Shown: positions 17,878 through 27,436 of the stretch, piece after piece
How the letters are laid out: the number at the start of each line of letters is the position of its first letter
How positions within the stretch are numbered: the first letter of the stretch is position 1
Source of the DNA: Cellulophaga fucicola
Lineage (GTDB): Bacteria > Bacteroidota > Bacteroidia > Flavobacteriales > Flavobacteriaceae
Direction: 5' to 3'
Assembly: GCF_900119145.1 (NCBI RefSeq)
Contig: NZ_FPIY01000001.1
Span: 248,001 to 312,000 of the forward strand
Length of the DNA: 64,000 nucleotides
Translations under genes and position numbers: made by a program
Notes under the pieces: model-generated
Databases searched by the model: none
What the model saw: the letters and a program-made list of their open reading frames with translations, nothing else
What the model was told of the DNA's origin: nothing

Positions 17878-18863
17878 TATTTAATAAGTTTTATAAGAGG
17901 TTGAGAAAACCTGAAAAGAAAAAAGTTTTGTAACATTATACGTCTAAAAATATTTTTCTTTTTGTTAGCTACAGTTTGTTTTATATATAAGATTTTTTTT
18001 GCATCAAGGTTCTTTTTGTAATCTAATATTTCTTTGTAGCTGTATTTGTTTTTAAACATCATAAAAAAAGCATTGATGTTTACTAGTGTTAACCTTTCTT
18101 TAAAATAACTTGTAACCTCTGGTTTGTTTTCAGTATTATTTTCAAGATAGAAAGTCTTTATATTATCTAAAATTTTAATATAATCATTTAGATATTTTGT
18201 TTTCATAGACTTACTTTTATTTCTAGTGATAGAATTATCTGATTGCAAAAACTCAGAACAAATAATATCGGTAGCCATTACTTTGTTGGCGAAAAAATAA
18301 GCACGAGTATTAAACTCAAAGTCTTCCCCATATATTTTTTCTAAAAAGACAAGATTATTTGCTTTTATAAAAGATCTTGAATAAAGTTTATTACAAGCAG
18401 ATCCAGAATATTTAATTGTGTTGTAATAGGTAACGCCTTTAAATATTTTATTATTATTTAGAGCTAAGCTATTTACAACTGTGCCTTCTTTTGTAACTTG
18501 GTTAAAACCATATTCTAAAATATCCAGTTTATTTTCTTTAGCAATTTTATAGATGTTTTTTATAGAATTGGGAATAAACCAATCGTCCGCATCTAAAAAC
18601 AATATATATTCGCCAGAAGCATTTGTAACACCAGTATTTCTAGCTCCGCCAAGGCCTTTATTTTTTTGAGAGACTACTATTATATTAGAATACTGTTTTG
18701 CAAGAGCATTAGCTATTTCAAGACTATTATCTGGAGATTCATCATCTACCATAATAATTTCAAAATCAGATTCAGCTATTCCCTGCTCCAAAACACTTTT
18801 TATACAATTGTGTAAATAATTAGCAACATTATACATAGGTACAATTACACTGATAATTTTCAT
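17877..18863 (-). CDS. GT2 family glycosyltransferase
   Basis: 328 aa GT-A fold, family GT2: start ISVIVPMYNVANYLHNCIKS, nucleotide-binding MVDDESPDNS, GLGGARNTGV, and the metal-binding EYILFLDADDWF. The C-terminal third is basic with a GT2-typical helix. It adds one sugar of the repeat unit at the cytoplasmic face of the inner membrane. 6 nt downstream of the polymerase gene, and overlapping the DCC gene at its 3' end. Sugar specificity cannot be read from sequence. Confidence 0.93.
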   Translation of the reverse strand: MKIISVIVPMYNVANYLHNCIKSVLEQGIAESDFEIIMVDDESPDNSLEIANALAKQYSNIIVVSQKNKGLGGARNTGVTNASGEYILFLDADDWFIPNSIKNIYKIAKENKLDILEYGFNQVTKEGTVVNSLALNNNKIFKGVTYYNTIKYSGSACNKLYSRSFIKANNLVFLEKIYGEDFEFNTRAYFFANKVMATDIICSEFLQSDNSITRNKSKSMKTKYLNDYIKILDNIKTFYLENNTENKPEVTSYFKERLTLVNINAFFMMFKNKYSYKEILDYKKNLDAKKILYIKQTVANKKKNIFRRIMLQNFFLFRFSQPLIKLIK

Positions 18864-18869
18864 ATTTTT

Positions 18870-19952
18870 TTATTTTGAATAGTAGATGTAAAACATAAAG
18901 TACGTAAACAGAAAATATAAGAATACTACTCTCCCAATTACAATATGCTGTTTTTTGTAAAATGCTTTTTTTAAGAAAGGATATATAATAACCAAAGCCA
19001 TTAAAAACCAAGACAAATATGCAAATCTATTAGAAAAGCCAGCTCTTATAATAAGTATCCAAAAGGCATTAGATATGACATAGGTATTAAATATTGCACT
19101 GTAAATTTTATCGTTAAAGTTTCTTTTTATGATAAAATACCAACCCGTAAAAACAGCAAAAGAACTATAGAATAAAAAATCAAACCTAAACGCCCCAGAG
19201 TTCTCAGAGGTTAAATAACCAGCAAATCTATCATCTCCAAAACCTAAAGAAGCAAACATAGCTTCCCAAAAACCACCTAAAGCTAGTGACATTGGTATGC
19301 ATAGGACCCAAAATGCAATATACACTTTAGGTTTGTTGTATACCAAGCTAGCTATATAGGCAAGCGTAGGTAACAGTATAGTTTTATGAAAAAGAATGGC
19401 AATAAATATTATAATTAACTGCACAATTCTTTTTTTAGGAAAAGAAAGGGCTAATAGAAATATAGAGGTTGCTAAACCATTTCTAATACCATTAGTGCCA
19501 TAGGTCCAAAAAGAAAACGAAACGATTAACATTAAAAAGGAATAGAACCAGTACTTTTTAAAGTAGACTTTAGAAATTCTATACATAGGGTATATGTATA
19601 TAACGACACAGGTTAAAAAAAAGATATGCACGTTCATGAAGCTAGCACAAAACTTCATAAAATAGTGGAAGAATAAATCTTTATCTCCTATGATTTCTCC
19701 TCCATATGAATAATGATTAAAATGTCTAGAATATGTTAACATATCCGTGAAATATTTGCCGCTTATAGGTCTTAAGCCCATGTAAATAACTAATATAAAA
19801 CACAATGCGTAGCCAATTGTTCTTATGTATTTTATGTTTTTATCACTGTTAATATCAACTACGTATGAGTGTAATAGCGTAGCTAATACTATAAATAAAC
19901 AAAGGTTAATATAGTAGGGGTAATAATTCTCTAAAGAAATAAATTCTATCAT
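18870..19952 (-). CDS. EpsG/Wzy-like polysaccharide polymerase
   Basis: 360 aa, ten or more hydrophobic segments, EpsG-family look: the YIRTIGYALCFILVIYMGLRP segment ends in the MGLRP motif seen before the first periplasmic loop, followed by DMLTYSRHFNHY, then FWTYGTNGIRNGLATSIFLL (R-N-G-x-A). Such proteins polymerise lipid-linked repeat units in the periplasm. Sequence is poorly conserved in this class, as expected. It lies between a GT4 and a GT2 gene in the same operon that carries the Wzx flippase, which supports the Wzy role. Confidence 0.85.
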   Translation of the reverse strand: MIEFISLENYYPYYINLCLFIVLATLLHSYVVDINSDKNIKYIRTIGYALCFILVIYMGLRPISGKYFTDMLTYSRHFNHYSYGGEIIGDKDLFFHYFMKFCASFMNVHIFFLTCVVIYIYPMYRISKVYFKKYWFYSFLMLIVSFSFWTYGTNGIRNGLATSIFLLALSFPKKRIVQLIIIFIAILFHKTILLPTLAYIASLVYNKPKVYIAFWVLCIPMSLALGGFWEAMFASLGFGDDRFAGYLTSENSGAFRFDFLFYSSFAVFTGWYFIIKRNFNDKIYSAIFNTYVISNAFWILIIRAGFSNRFAYLSWFLMALVIIYPFLKKAFYKKQHIVIGRVVFLYFLFTYFMFYIYYSK

Positions 19953-19958
19953 AAGCTT

Positions 19959-21167
19959 TTACGATAAATATTGATTAGCTACTCTAACTAAATTAAATTT
20001 ATTTAATAACTCTTTTTTATTTTCGATTAATTTTTCCTGATGTGTATTAGATTGTAAAACAGCCTCTAAAGCTTTAGCGAATAATCTTTCTTCACTAATA
20101 AATTTATCATCCGAAGGAATACCTAATATACCTTTATAAAGGTTGGGTGTAATTATACCTGCTTCTACCGCTATGTTTTCATCAGTACTTGTTGTCTTAC
20201 TTAGACTCATTAATTCTGCGATGCCTTCTGTGCAATTAGATGAAACTATTGGAGTGTCAAGTGCAATTGCTTCAACTATTACATTTGGAGTGCCTTCATA
20301 ATGTGAGGATAAAGCTAAAACTTTAGCTTTTATTAAATACTTATAAGGATTTGTTCTTCTTCCTAGAAAGTGAACTTTAGCCTCTAAGCCTAATTCTTTG
20401 ATTAGTTTTTCTATATGTTTTAAAACAGAATCATCACCATCACCAATAATGATTAAATTTGCGTTTGGTACATTTTTAACGACTATAGAAAAAGACTTAA
20501 TAAGATGCCAAGGAGATTTTTGAATTGAAAAACGTCCTAAAAATAAAATGCTATTTGTTTTTAAAAGATCATTTTCTTTACTTGAAGTTATTTCTTCTAA
20601 AGATTTTTCTTCTATTTCTTTTAAATCATGTGGATTATAAATTACTTTTAATTTTTCAGTAAATTTAAAATCACATTTTTTTAATAAGTCTTCTTTTATT
20701 GCATTGCTAATGCAAACGACTTTATCTAATTTATTATAGGTGTATTTGTATCCAAATTTAGTCATTTTACTAAATAAAGAATTGTTACTCAGTTCTACGC
20801 TTTTTAATGCGTGTATACTAGCAATCTTATAATCTTTGGTATATGTTAGTGAGCTGAAAAAATTAGCCATATCACCAAAAGAAATAGTATGTGTAACCTT
20901 ATTTTTCTTTATTATTTTTTTTATTCTAAAAGGTATTGAAAAATAAAATTTCAATCTTTCAGATTTTTTCATATCACTAAAATCTTTTTCAGAAAGAAAA
21001 AGCTCATCATCATTAAAGTTGATAATATCATCTTTTAATTTAATTAGCTTTAGAGCTTTAATTTGGTATCCTTCTTTTTTATAAAAATTATAAAACGAGT
21101 AGGCTAAACGTTCCATTCCTCCCACGCTGCCATAAGGTATAATTAGTAAAATGCTTTTAGGTTTCAT
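19959..21167 (-). CDS. GT4 family glycosyltransferase
   Basis: 402 aa, GT-B fold: N-terminal SILLIIPYGSVGGMERLAYS, a Rossmann-type linker NSILFLGRFSIQKSPWHLI, and the donor site ALSSHYEGTPNVIVEAIALD with the conserved Glu pair. It belongs to the GT4 superfamily of retaining transferases. Spacing is 2 nt from the upstream GT4 and 6 nt from the polymerase gene, so it is an internal gene of unit A. Sugar specificity unknown. Confidence 0.92.
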   Translation of the reverse strand: MKPKSILLIIPYGSVGGMERLAYSFYNFYKKEGYQIKALKLIKLKDDIINFNDDELFLSEKDFSDMKKSERLKFYFSIPFRIKKIIKKNKVTHTISFGDMANFFSSLTYTKDYKIASIHALKSVELSNNSLFSKMTKFGYKYTYNKLDKVVCISNAIKEDLLKKCDFKFTEKLKVIYNPHDLKEIEEKSLEEITSSKENDLLKTNSILFLGRFSIQKSPWHLIKSFSIVVKNVPNANLIIIGDGDDSVLKHIEKLIKELGLEAKVHFLGRRTNPYKYLIKAKVLALSSHYEGTPNVIVEAIALDTPIVSSNCTEGIAELMSLSKTTSTDENIAVEAGIITPNLYKGILGIPSDDKFISEERLFAKALEAVLQSNTHQEKLIENKKELLNKFNLVRVANQYLS

Positions 21168-21169
21168 AT

Positions 21170-22270
21170 TTATGATAATCCTTTAAATAAAGTATCCCAA
21201 ATAGGAATAATATTTTTTGTTAAGTATTTTTCAGATTTTATTCTAGCATTTAACCCCATTTTCTTTCTTAAATCATAGTCCTTAATTAAGGAACATATTT
21301 TAGAAGAAAAAGTGCTGATATCACCATTTTTTATTAAAAAGCCATCTTTCTTATCGTCGATTATATCTTTTGGGCCAGATGGACAATCAAAAGAGATACA
21401 GGGTACACCATACGCCATAGCTTCTATAAGTACCATGCCAAAACCTTCTGACCTAGATGACATTACATAAATAGATGCTTCTTTATACTTAGTTTCTATA
21501 TTTTTTACTGGTTGATGAACAAAAACATTTTTCGAAATCCCTAAATGTTCTGCTAGCTTTATATGCTTTTTATCCTCATCAATTTTTCCATATATGTTAA
21601 GTATCCAGTCAGGATATTTTTCAAGAACTATTTTCCAACTTTGTAAGAGTCTGTCGTATCCTTTTTGAAAACCATGATTGCCAACTGCTAATACATTTTT
21701 ATTAGCTAAACTGCTCAATTGTTCCTTTTCAGGGAAAAAAGACAATGGATTAGGAATTACAACCATATTTTGTAAGTTCCACTCTTTAGTATTCCCGTTT
21801 GTAAGAACCACAAATGTATCATATTTTGCAGCTCCTATATCCATCAACTTAAACATAATTTTACGTTTAAGTTGATCTAAAACCTTCAGGTTATCTTTTT
21901 TAATTTCTATATTTTTTGAAGCGTGTCTCTCATAGACCATAGGGCAAGGTTTGCCAATGATGTAGGGGAGGAGTAATCCTTTTAATCCATCATCACAAAC
22001 ACTAATAACATCAGGATTTATTTTTTTGATAATTTCCTTTATGCCTTTTCTGTAATTTATAAAATACTGTAAAGGGTTGCCTTTTGCAGTAACATCATGA
22101 TATGTTATCTTTTCACTAAAATCATAAAATAGGGACGTATTTCCTTGGTTTAGAGTAAGAATATGTACGTCATAATTAAGGTTTTCAGTTAAATAACTAG
22201 CCTTAATAGATAATACACGTTCTAAACCTCCGGAGCCACAAATTTGATTTGTAATGTATAATAACTTCAT
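21170..22270 (-). CDS. GT4 family glycosyltransferase
   Basis: 366 aa with GT4 features: LLYITNQICGSGGLERVLSI at the N-terminus, NVLAVGNHGFQKGYDRLLQS at the interdomain start, and MSSRSEGFGMVLIEAMAYG as the donor-binding E-x7-E site, followed by CPSGPKDIIDD. The SGPxDII end motif is common in GalNAc/Gal-type GT4 enzymes, but specificity is not assigned. Separated by 5 nt from the pyruvyltransferase-like gene upstream. Confidence 0.92.
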   Translation of the reverse strand: MKLLYITNQICGSGGLERVLSIKASYLTENLNYDVHILTLNQGNTSLFYDFSEKITYHDVTAKGNPLQYFINYRKGIKEIIKKINPDVISVCDDGLKGLLLPYIIGKPCPMVYERHASKNIEIKKDNLKVLDQLKRKIMFKLMDIGAAKYDTFVVLTNGNTKEWNLQNMVVIPNPLSFFPEKEQLSSLANKNVLAVGNHGFQKGYDRLLQSWKIVLEKYPDWILNIYGKIDEDKKHIKLAEHLGISKNVFVHQPVKNIETKYKEASIYVMSSRSEGFGMVLIEAMAYGVPCISFDCPSGPKDIIDDKKDGFLIKNGDISTFSSKICSLIKDYDLRKKMGLNARIKSEKYLTKNIIPIWDTLFKGLS

Positions 22271-22275
22271 GTAAA

Positions 22276-23250
22276 TTATTTAGTAGCGATAAAATTTCTA
22301 CACTTCTCTTTAAGTGGCTCTGCTAATTTGTGGTGTAATCCTAAATTAGTAACCATAGTATCCTTAGTTATTTTTCCTTGCAAATCAAAATTAGCTTTAA
22401 AATCGCCAGTTTTACTATCTACAGTAATGTGGTTAAAAAGCTCTAAAATACCATCGAACCTACAAGAGTCTACAAAGCTATCAAAACTGTTGATAAAAAT
22501 TACTGGTGTTCCCATAGCCAAACAAGGCAATGCGCAGTGTATTCTAGATGTTATAACTAGTTTTGCTTTAGCATATTTATGTAGTAAATCTTCTGCCATT
22601 GCAAACTTTTCTTCATCTGAGTAGGTGTTTGCCTTAGGTTCTTGATTAATAAATGTTGCAGATTCTAATAAGTCATCACTAATAAAGTTACGCAAATGCT
22701 TTGCTTTTTTTCCTAATTTGAAAACTTTTCCGTCAAGAACACTTTTTATAGTTCTTTTTAAATCATAAAAAACCTTTTCAGATCTTGGGTAATTGTACAA
22801 CGGATCTACAATGTAAATATCATCTGTACGTTCACTATCGTCTACTTTGTAGGTATCTAATGTTAGTGTTAAACAACCAGAAAAATAAGCGTCAATCCCT
22901 TTTTCTTGGAGTATTTTAGCCGTAAATTTATCTCTACAGCCTATAGGTTCATGCTTTTTTAAATACGCAATTCCTTTTTCACTTAACATATTAGGAGCCG
23001 CTGTATTGTTCATGTGAAAAGAAACAAATAATGGATCTATAGGTTCTGAAGGCACCCAATTGGTAGTATTGTGCGTAAACCAACCATTCATAATTACTTT
23101 GATATCATCTCCTTTATAATCTGCTAATTCTTCGCGATTGATAAATTCATCAACCTGAGGAATAAATTGTTTAGCCGCAAGACTCTGGATGTTATCTCCA
23201 ACGTTAAAAAAACGTTTGTTTTCTGCGTAAGTAAATAATCCGTATTTCAT
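22276..23250 (-). CDS. Polysaccharide pyruvyl transferase family protein
   Basis: 324 aa. Family marks: FNVGDNIQSLAAKQFIP near the N-terminus, SFHMNNTAAPNMLSEKGIAY, PIGCRDKFTAKILQEKGIDA (the C-R-D motif), YFSGCLTLTL, and ITSRIHCALPCLAMGTPVIF. The CsaB/WcaK-like family adds pyruvate ketals to sugars, but many capsule-locus members are unverified. Putative modifier of the repeat unit. 3 nt downstream of the PP-loop gene, suggesting coupling. Confidence 0.88.
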   Translation of the reverse strand: MKYGLFTYAENKRFFNVGDNIQSLAAKQFIPQVDEFINREELADYKGDDIKVIMNGWFTHNTTNWVPSEPIDPLFVSFHMNNTAAPNMLSEKGIAYLKKHEPIGCRDKFTAKILQEKGIDAYFSGCLTLTLDTYKVDDSERTDDIYIVDPLYNYPRSEKVFYDLKRTIKSVLDGKVFKLGKKAKHLRNFISDDLLESATFINQEPKANTYSDEEKFAMAEDLLHKYAKAKLVITSRIHCALPCLAMGTPVIFINSFDSFVDSCRFDGILELFNHITVDSKTGDFKANFDLQGKITKDTMVTNLGLHHKLAEPLKEKCRNFIATK

Positions 23251-23253
23251 TTT

Positions 23254-24555
23254 TTAAATTTTTTGGTATCTAATTAGTTTGTATATTTTATATAGTAAAG
23301 GGTATTTTTTTTGTAAAAGAAATCTGCTTTTTTTCTTCTTTAATACGCTTTCTTGGTTTTTATTTATAATAGCATCTAAGTCTAAGTTTATAAACTTAGT
23401 TATAGCTTCTTTTTCTTTAGCCTCGTCTTCTATTACAAAAAATGTGTCTGTTTCTCTTGCCTTATCTTGAATACATGTCCATTGGTATTTAAGTCCTTTT
23501 GTCATTACAGCATTATCTCCAAAATTCTTAAATAATAAACTGTAAAAATTAGCGGGTACTATAAAACCATAATCTTTAGGGTCTGCGTTACATAGCATTA
23601 AACTAAGTATAGTTCTTTGACATTTGTGACATACATTACAGTTGTAATCAACTCTTTCGTCTGCATAACAAACTCTTAATTTTAATTGCTGATCTATGCT
23701 GTTTACAAAATCTACAACATTTTGAGTTTTTTCTGTTCTTCTAAACTCATAACCATTGTGGGTAACTTTACAATTGGCCCATTTCATGTTTTCATCTATG
23801 TACGGAGAAGAACCCCAACTATAAGTTACTTCTTTAGTAGCAGATGCAGCTATATTTATATCTGTAATTTTATGCTTGTAGCTTAATGGTGCTATAACCC
23901 CAAGTAAAGCCATACCGTGTTGTACGGCTCCCCACCAGCCTAAACCATCTACAAGTAAGTCTACTTTATAAGTGTAAAATTCTCTTAAGTTAGACTCTAT
24001 ATAGAATAATTTATCGTGGTTAATAATTTTTTCTTCAGAATTAAATTTTACAAACTTATTCCATTTTGTTTTATCATTAATTTTAACATCAGCTCCATGA
24101 ATTGAAATTAAAAAAGGGTCTTTATTGTATACCCTGCTAAAAGAATCATAAGTGTCTAAACCACCACTAAATAAAAGAGATGAATTAGTGCCGTCTATAA
24201 CAGTATCAACTTTGTTTTTAACGTGTAAGTCGCCTTTAATATCTTTATTTGGGTGAAATTTAATAAACTGTCTTTTTAATTCTTCTAAAGAAGCATAAAA
24301 AGTACTGTCAATTTCATCTATAAATACATCAAAACCAACAAACCAAGCAATAGGCATTATATTGGCTAAAAACGGTATAACAGCAATGCTATTTGGAGTG
24401 TCGCTAATATTTTGGTCGTATTTGCTATAGTATTTATTATTTAAATTGAAATATTCTTTAATATCATCACTTACGGTATAATCGTAAGTAATAGTATTCT
24501 TGTCTTCAATTTTAATAGTATTTAGATACAATTTCATGTTATCATTTTTAAGCAT
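23254..24555 (-). CDS. PP-loop ATPase-like protein with QueC-like 4-Cys site
   Basis: 433 aa. Residues 127-135 are LLFSGGLDT, a PP-loop (SGGxDS/T) of N-type ATP pyrophosphatases. Further on, C296, C306, C309 and C312 (LRVCYADE, NCNVCHKC) form a C-x9-C-x2-C-x2-C cluster arranged like the zinc site of QueC. QueC itself is about 230 aa, so this protein has a long N-terminal extension (1-120) and a C-terminal tail that I cannot assign. The alternative start Met7 is possible. In this operon it may adenylate a carboxylate or carbonyl and install nitrogen (an amide or nitrile) on a sugar or acyl group (inference). Not the usual WbpG amidotransferase by length or motif. Confidence 0.72.
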   Translation of the reverse strand: MLKNDNMKLYLNTIKIEDKNTITYDYTVSDDIKEYFNLNNKYYSKYDQNISDTPNSIAVIPFLANIMPIAWFVGFDVFIDEIDSTFYASLEELKRQFIKFHPNKDIKGDLHVKNKVDTVIDGTNSSLLFSGGLDTYDSFSRVYNKDPFLISIHGADVKINDKTKWNKFVKFNSEEKIINHDKLFYIESNLREFYTYKVDLLVDGLGWWGAVQHGMALLGVIAPLSYKHKITDINIAASATKEVTYSWGSSPYIDENMKWANCKVTHNGYEFRRTEKTQNVVDFVNSIDQQLKLRVCYADERVDYNCNVCHKCQRTILSLMLCNADPKDYGFIVPANFYSLLFKNFGDNAVMTKGLKYQWTCIQDKARETDTFFVIEDEAKEKEAITKFINLDLDAIINKNQESVLKKKKSRFLLQKKYPLLYKIYKLIRYQKI

Positions 24556-24566
24556 AGAGCGTATAT

Positions 24567-26090
24567 CTATTTTCTTTTTAATAGTTTATTTATTGGCTTT
24601 TTAAATAAATCTTTTTCAAAAGGAATTAATCCTAAAGTATACATAAGTGTGCCATATACTACAGTATAAATTATAGCTTTGTATATAAAATTAAACCAAT
24701 CTTGACCTGGTATTAGGTTTATAAAATAAGCTATACCAAATGCCAATAGTATGGCTATGCTTGTTTTGTTTAAAAGCTGTTTAAAAAAACGAATAATATT
24801 TAAGCCTATCTTTTTATGGTAATAAAAATTCATTACATTTTGTACTATAACCCAAGCTGCTACCGAACCAGTAATCATCCCTAGGGCACCATTTTCTTGC
24901 GCTAATATGGCACCTAGTATAGTACCTAGTATCATAAAAGAAAGGTATAAAATAGCTTTAAATGCTAATTTACTTTTTGCTTCTAAAATTGAGTTTCCAA
25001 AGCCTTGTACTAGCGGTAATGTGTATGCTGCCATTATTAAAATAGCAATTAACCAAGATTCATAACTACCTTCTGGACCTAATGTTTTACCTACCCATAA
25101 CAAAACAAATTGGTGTCCGAAAAACAAAAATGCCCCAAAAATAAACATAAGAACAATAAAAGAAAGTCTCCCAATCTTTATCATCATATCTGTTAATTCT
25201 TCTCCTGTAGCTTTACCTACAGTCATTTGTGTTGCTCTAGGTAAAAATACGCCAGAAATAGCAGTAGAGAAGGCCCCATAATAGGTGCCTAGTGTAATAC
25301 CAATACCATAAATAGTTAGTACTTCTGGAGGGCTAGTACTTCCTAATACCCAATGCCCAGCTTTCCATTGAAAAATACTTACTAGTGCAAAAACAAAAAT
25401 CCATCCAGAATAACTAAAAATTTGCTTTACAAATACAAAAGAAAAACTATGTAATTTTATTTTAACCTTCAATTTCTTGAAGACAAAGGTTAAGGTAATG
25501 GCAATAATTAGCAGGTTAAATACGGTGTCTAGAATAACAAGCGAAATAGCTTTGCCACCTAAAGTTAATACCGCAACAACAGTAAGAGAACGTGTTATAT
25601 ACCTAATAATGTTTAATGTTTTAGGAAATACAAAAGACTCGTACCCATAGCAAATACCTGTAAAAGCAGCACCCGGCAAGCTAATAGATAGGTTAAAAAT
25701 TAAAATACCAAATATGGTTTTGGCAATTTTAATTTCTTCCCCGTTCATTTTTGTAAAGTAGGAATCTATAAAGAAATTGTAAAATACAAGACCTATAATT
25801 ACTATTATCGCAGATATAACAAAGAAAATAAGCATGGTGGTTGCTAAAAAGTTTTCTTCACCCTCTTTATCTTTCTCTGCCCTGTACTTGGCTACAAAAC
25901 GCACAATGGTGCTATTAAGGCCAAAATCTAATAAAGATATGGTACCAACTAGTGCACCTATGGTAATGTAAATGCCATATTGCGAAGCTCCTATATAGCT
26001 AAGAATAAAAGGAGTTAATAAAATGCCCACTACATTTGTTAAAAATATAGTGGCATAATTTAAAAAGGCTCCTTTTTTTAATTGACTCAA
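24567..26090 (-). CDS. Wzx-type O-antigen/polysaccharide flippase (MOP superfamily)
   Basis: 507 aa with about 14 hydrophobic segments. The start LKKGAFLNYATIFLTNVVGI then LLTPFILSYIGASQYGIY is typical of polysaccharide-biosynthesis MOP exporters, followed by LLDFGLNSTIVRFVAKYRA. It flips the undecaprenyl-linked repeat unit to the periplasmic face. It follows the dehydrogenase gene by 40 nt in unit A. Together with the EpsG-like polymerase it defines a Wzx/Wzy-dependent pathway. Confidence 0.93.
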   Translation of the reverse strand: MSQLKKGAFLNYATIFLTNVVGILLTPFILSYIGASQYGIYITIGALVGTISLLDFGLNSTIVRFVAKYRAEKDKEGEENFLATTMLIFFVISAIIVIIGLVFYNFFIDSYFTKMNGEEIKIAKTIFGILIFNLSISLPGAAFTGICYGYESFVFPKTLNIIRYITRSLTVVAVLTLGGKAISLVILDTVFNLLIIAITLTFVFKKLKVKIKLHSFSFVFVKQIFSYSGWIFVFALVSIFQWKAGHWVLGSTSPPEVLTIYGIGITLGTYYGAFSTAISGVFLPRATQMTVGKATGEELTDMMIKIGRLSFIVLMFIFGAFLFFGHQFVLLWVGKTLGPEGSYESWLIAILIMAAYTLPLVQGFGNSILEAKSKLAFKAILYLSFMILGTILGAILAQENGALGMITGSVAAWVIVQNVMNFYYHKKIGLNIIRFFKQLLNKTSIAILLAFGIAYFINLIPGQDWFNFIYKAIIYTVVYGTLMYTLGLIPFEKDLFKKPINKLLKRK

Positions 26091-26130
26091 AATGGTTTGG
26101 TTTTATGTTTACTACTAGTGGTTGCTAGTA

Positions 26131-27414
26131 TTATAGTCTTCCGTGTACTTCTTTTGGGTCTAATATGCCTTTAACATCATACAAAATACCATTTGGCTTA
26201 AGTAAAGATTTAAGGTCTAGCTCTAAAAACTCTTTATGTGCAACGGTTAATATAATTGCATCATAAGTACCTTGAGGTAGAGTAGTAGTAGTATCTAAAT
26301 TGTACTCATGTACTACTTCTGCCGGGTTAGCCCATGGATCGTAAATTGTAACTTGTGTACTATAACTCTCTAGTTGTTGTATAACATCTACAGCGCGTGT
26401 GTTACGTACATCTGGGCAGTTTTCTTTAAATGTAATACCCAACACTAAAACATTAGCGTTTTTAATTTTAATATCTGCTTGTAGCATTAGTTTAATAACC
26501 TCAGATGCTACATAGCTACCCATACTGTCGTTTAAACGTCTACCTGCTAAAATAATTTCTGGATGATACCCAAATTCTTGTGCTCTTTGTGCCAAATAAT
26601 AAGGGTCTACACCTATACAGTGACCACCAACCAAACCTGGTTTAAATGGTAAAAAGTTCCATTTTGTACCAGCGGCTTCTAGTACAGCATGTGTATCTAT
26701 ATCCATTAAGTTAAATATTTTAGCCAACTCGTTTACAAAGGCAATATTAATATCTCGTTGCGAGTTCTCTATTACTTTTGCAGCTTCGGCTACTTTTATA
26801 GTTGGTGCTAAATGTGTGCCTGCTGTAATAACAGATTTGTATAGCGCATCTACTTTTTCTCCTATTTCTGGTGTAGAACCAGAAGTAACTTTTAATATTT
26901 TTTCTACCGTATGTTCCTTATCTCCCGGGTTTATACGTTCTGGAGAATACCCAGCAAAGAAATCTACATTAAATTTTAAACCACTAACTTTTTCTAATAC
27001 AGGAATACACTCTTCTTCTGTTGCACCTGGGTATACCGTAGATTCGTAAATTACAATATCTCCCTTTTTTAATACCTTACCAACAGTCTCACTAGACTTG
27101 TATAAAGGTGTTAAATCTGGTCTGTTATTTTTATCTACAGGTGTAGGTACTGTTATAACATAGTAGTTACAGTCTTTAATGTCTTCTAAATTGTGAGAAC
27201 AAAACAAACCGGTTTCCATTTGCGCATTTGTACGCAATACACCTTGTAACACAGCATCTTCAACTTCTAAGGTGCTATCTGTTCCAGATTGTAATTCAGC
27301 AATTCTACCTTGGTTAATATCAAAACCAATTACAGGATATTTGGTAGCAAACAAGCGAGCTAATGGTAAGCCCACATAGCCTAATCCTATTACAGCAATT
27401 TTTAAGGTATTCAT
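26131..27414 (-). CDS. UDP-N-acetylhexosamine 6-dehydrogenase (TviB/WbpO-like)
   Basis: 427 aa, UDP-glucose/GlcNAc dehydrogenase family. NAD-binding IAVIGLGYVGLPLARLFA, catalytic-type region AEAAKVIENSQRDINIAFVN, and PGLVGGHCIGVDPYYLA with the nucleophilic Cys (GGHCIGVDP). It resembles TviB and WbpO, which oxidise UDP-GlcNAc or UDP-GalNAc at C6 to the uronic acid. The adjacent epimerase gene (22 nt upstream) makes a UDP-GalNAcA-type product likely. TviB-like and WbpO-like enzymes differ mainly in preferred epimer, which cannot be read here. Confidence 0.9.
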   Translation of the reverse strand: MNTLKIAVIGLGYVGLPLARLFATKYPVIGFDINQGRIAELQSGTDSTLEVEDAVLQGVLRTNAQMETGLFCSHNLEDIKDCNYYVITVPTPVDKNNRPDLTPLYKSSETVGKVLKKGDIVIYESTVYPGATEEECIPVLEKVSGLKFNVDFFAGYSPERINPGDKEHTVEKILKVTSGSTPEIGEKVDALYKSVITAGTHLAPTIKVAEAAKVIENSQRDINIAFVNELAKIFNLMDIDTHAVLEAAGTKWNFLPFKPGLVGGHCIGVDPYYLAQRAQEFGYHPEIILAGRRLNDSMGSYVASEVIKLMLQADIKIKNANVLVLGITFKENCPDVRNTRAVDVIQQLESYSTQVTIYDPWANPAEVVHEYNLDTTTTLPQGTYDAIILTVAHKEFLELDLKSLLKPNGILYDVKGILDPKEVHGRL

Positions 27415-27436
27415 AGTGTAGTGTTTATTTCTTAAA

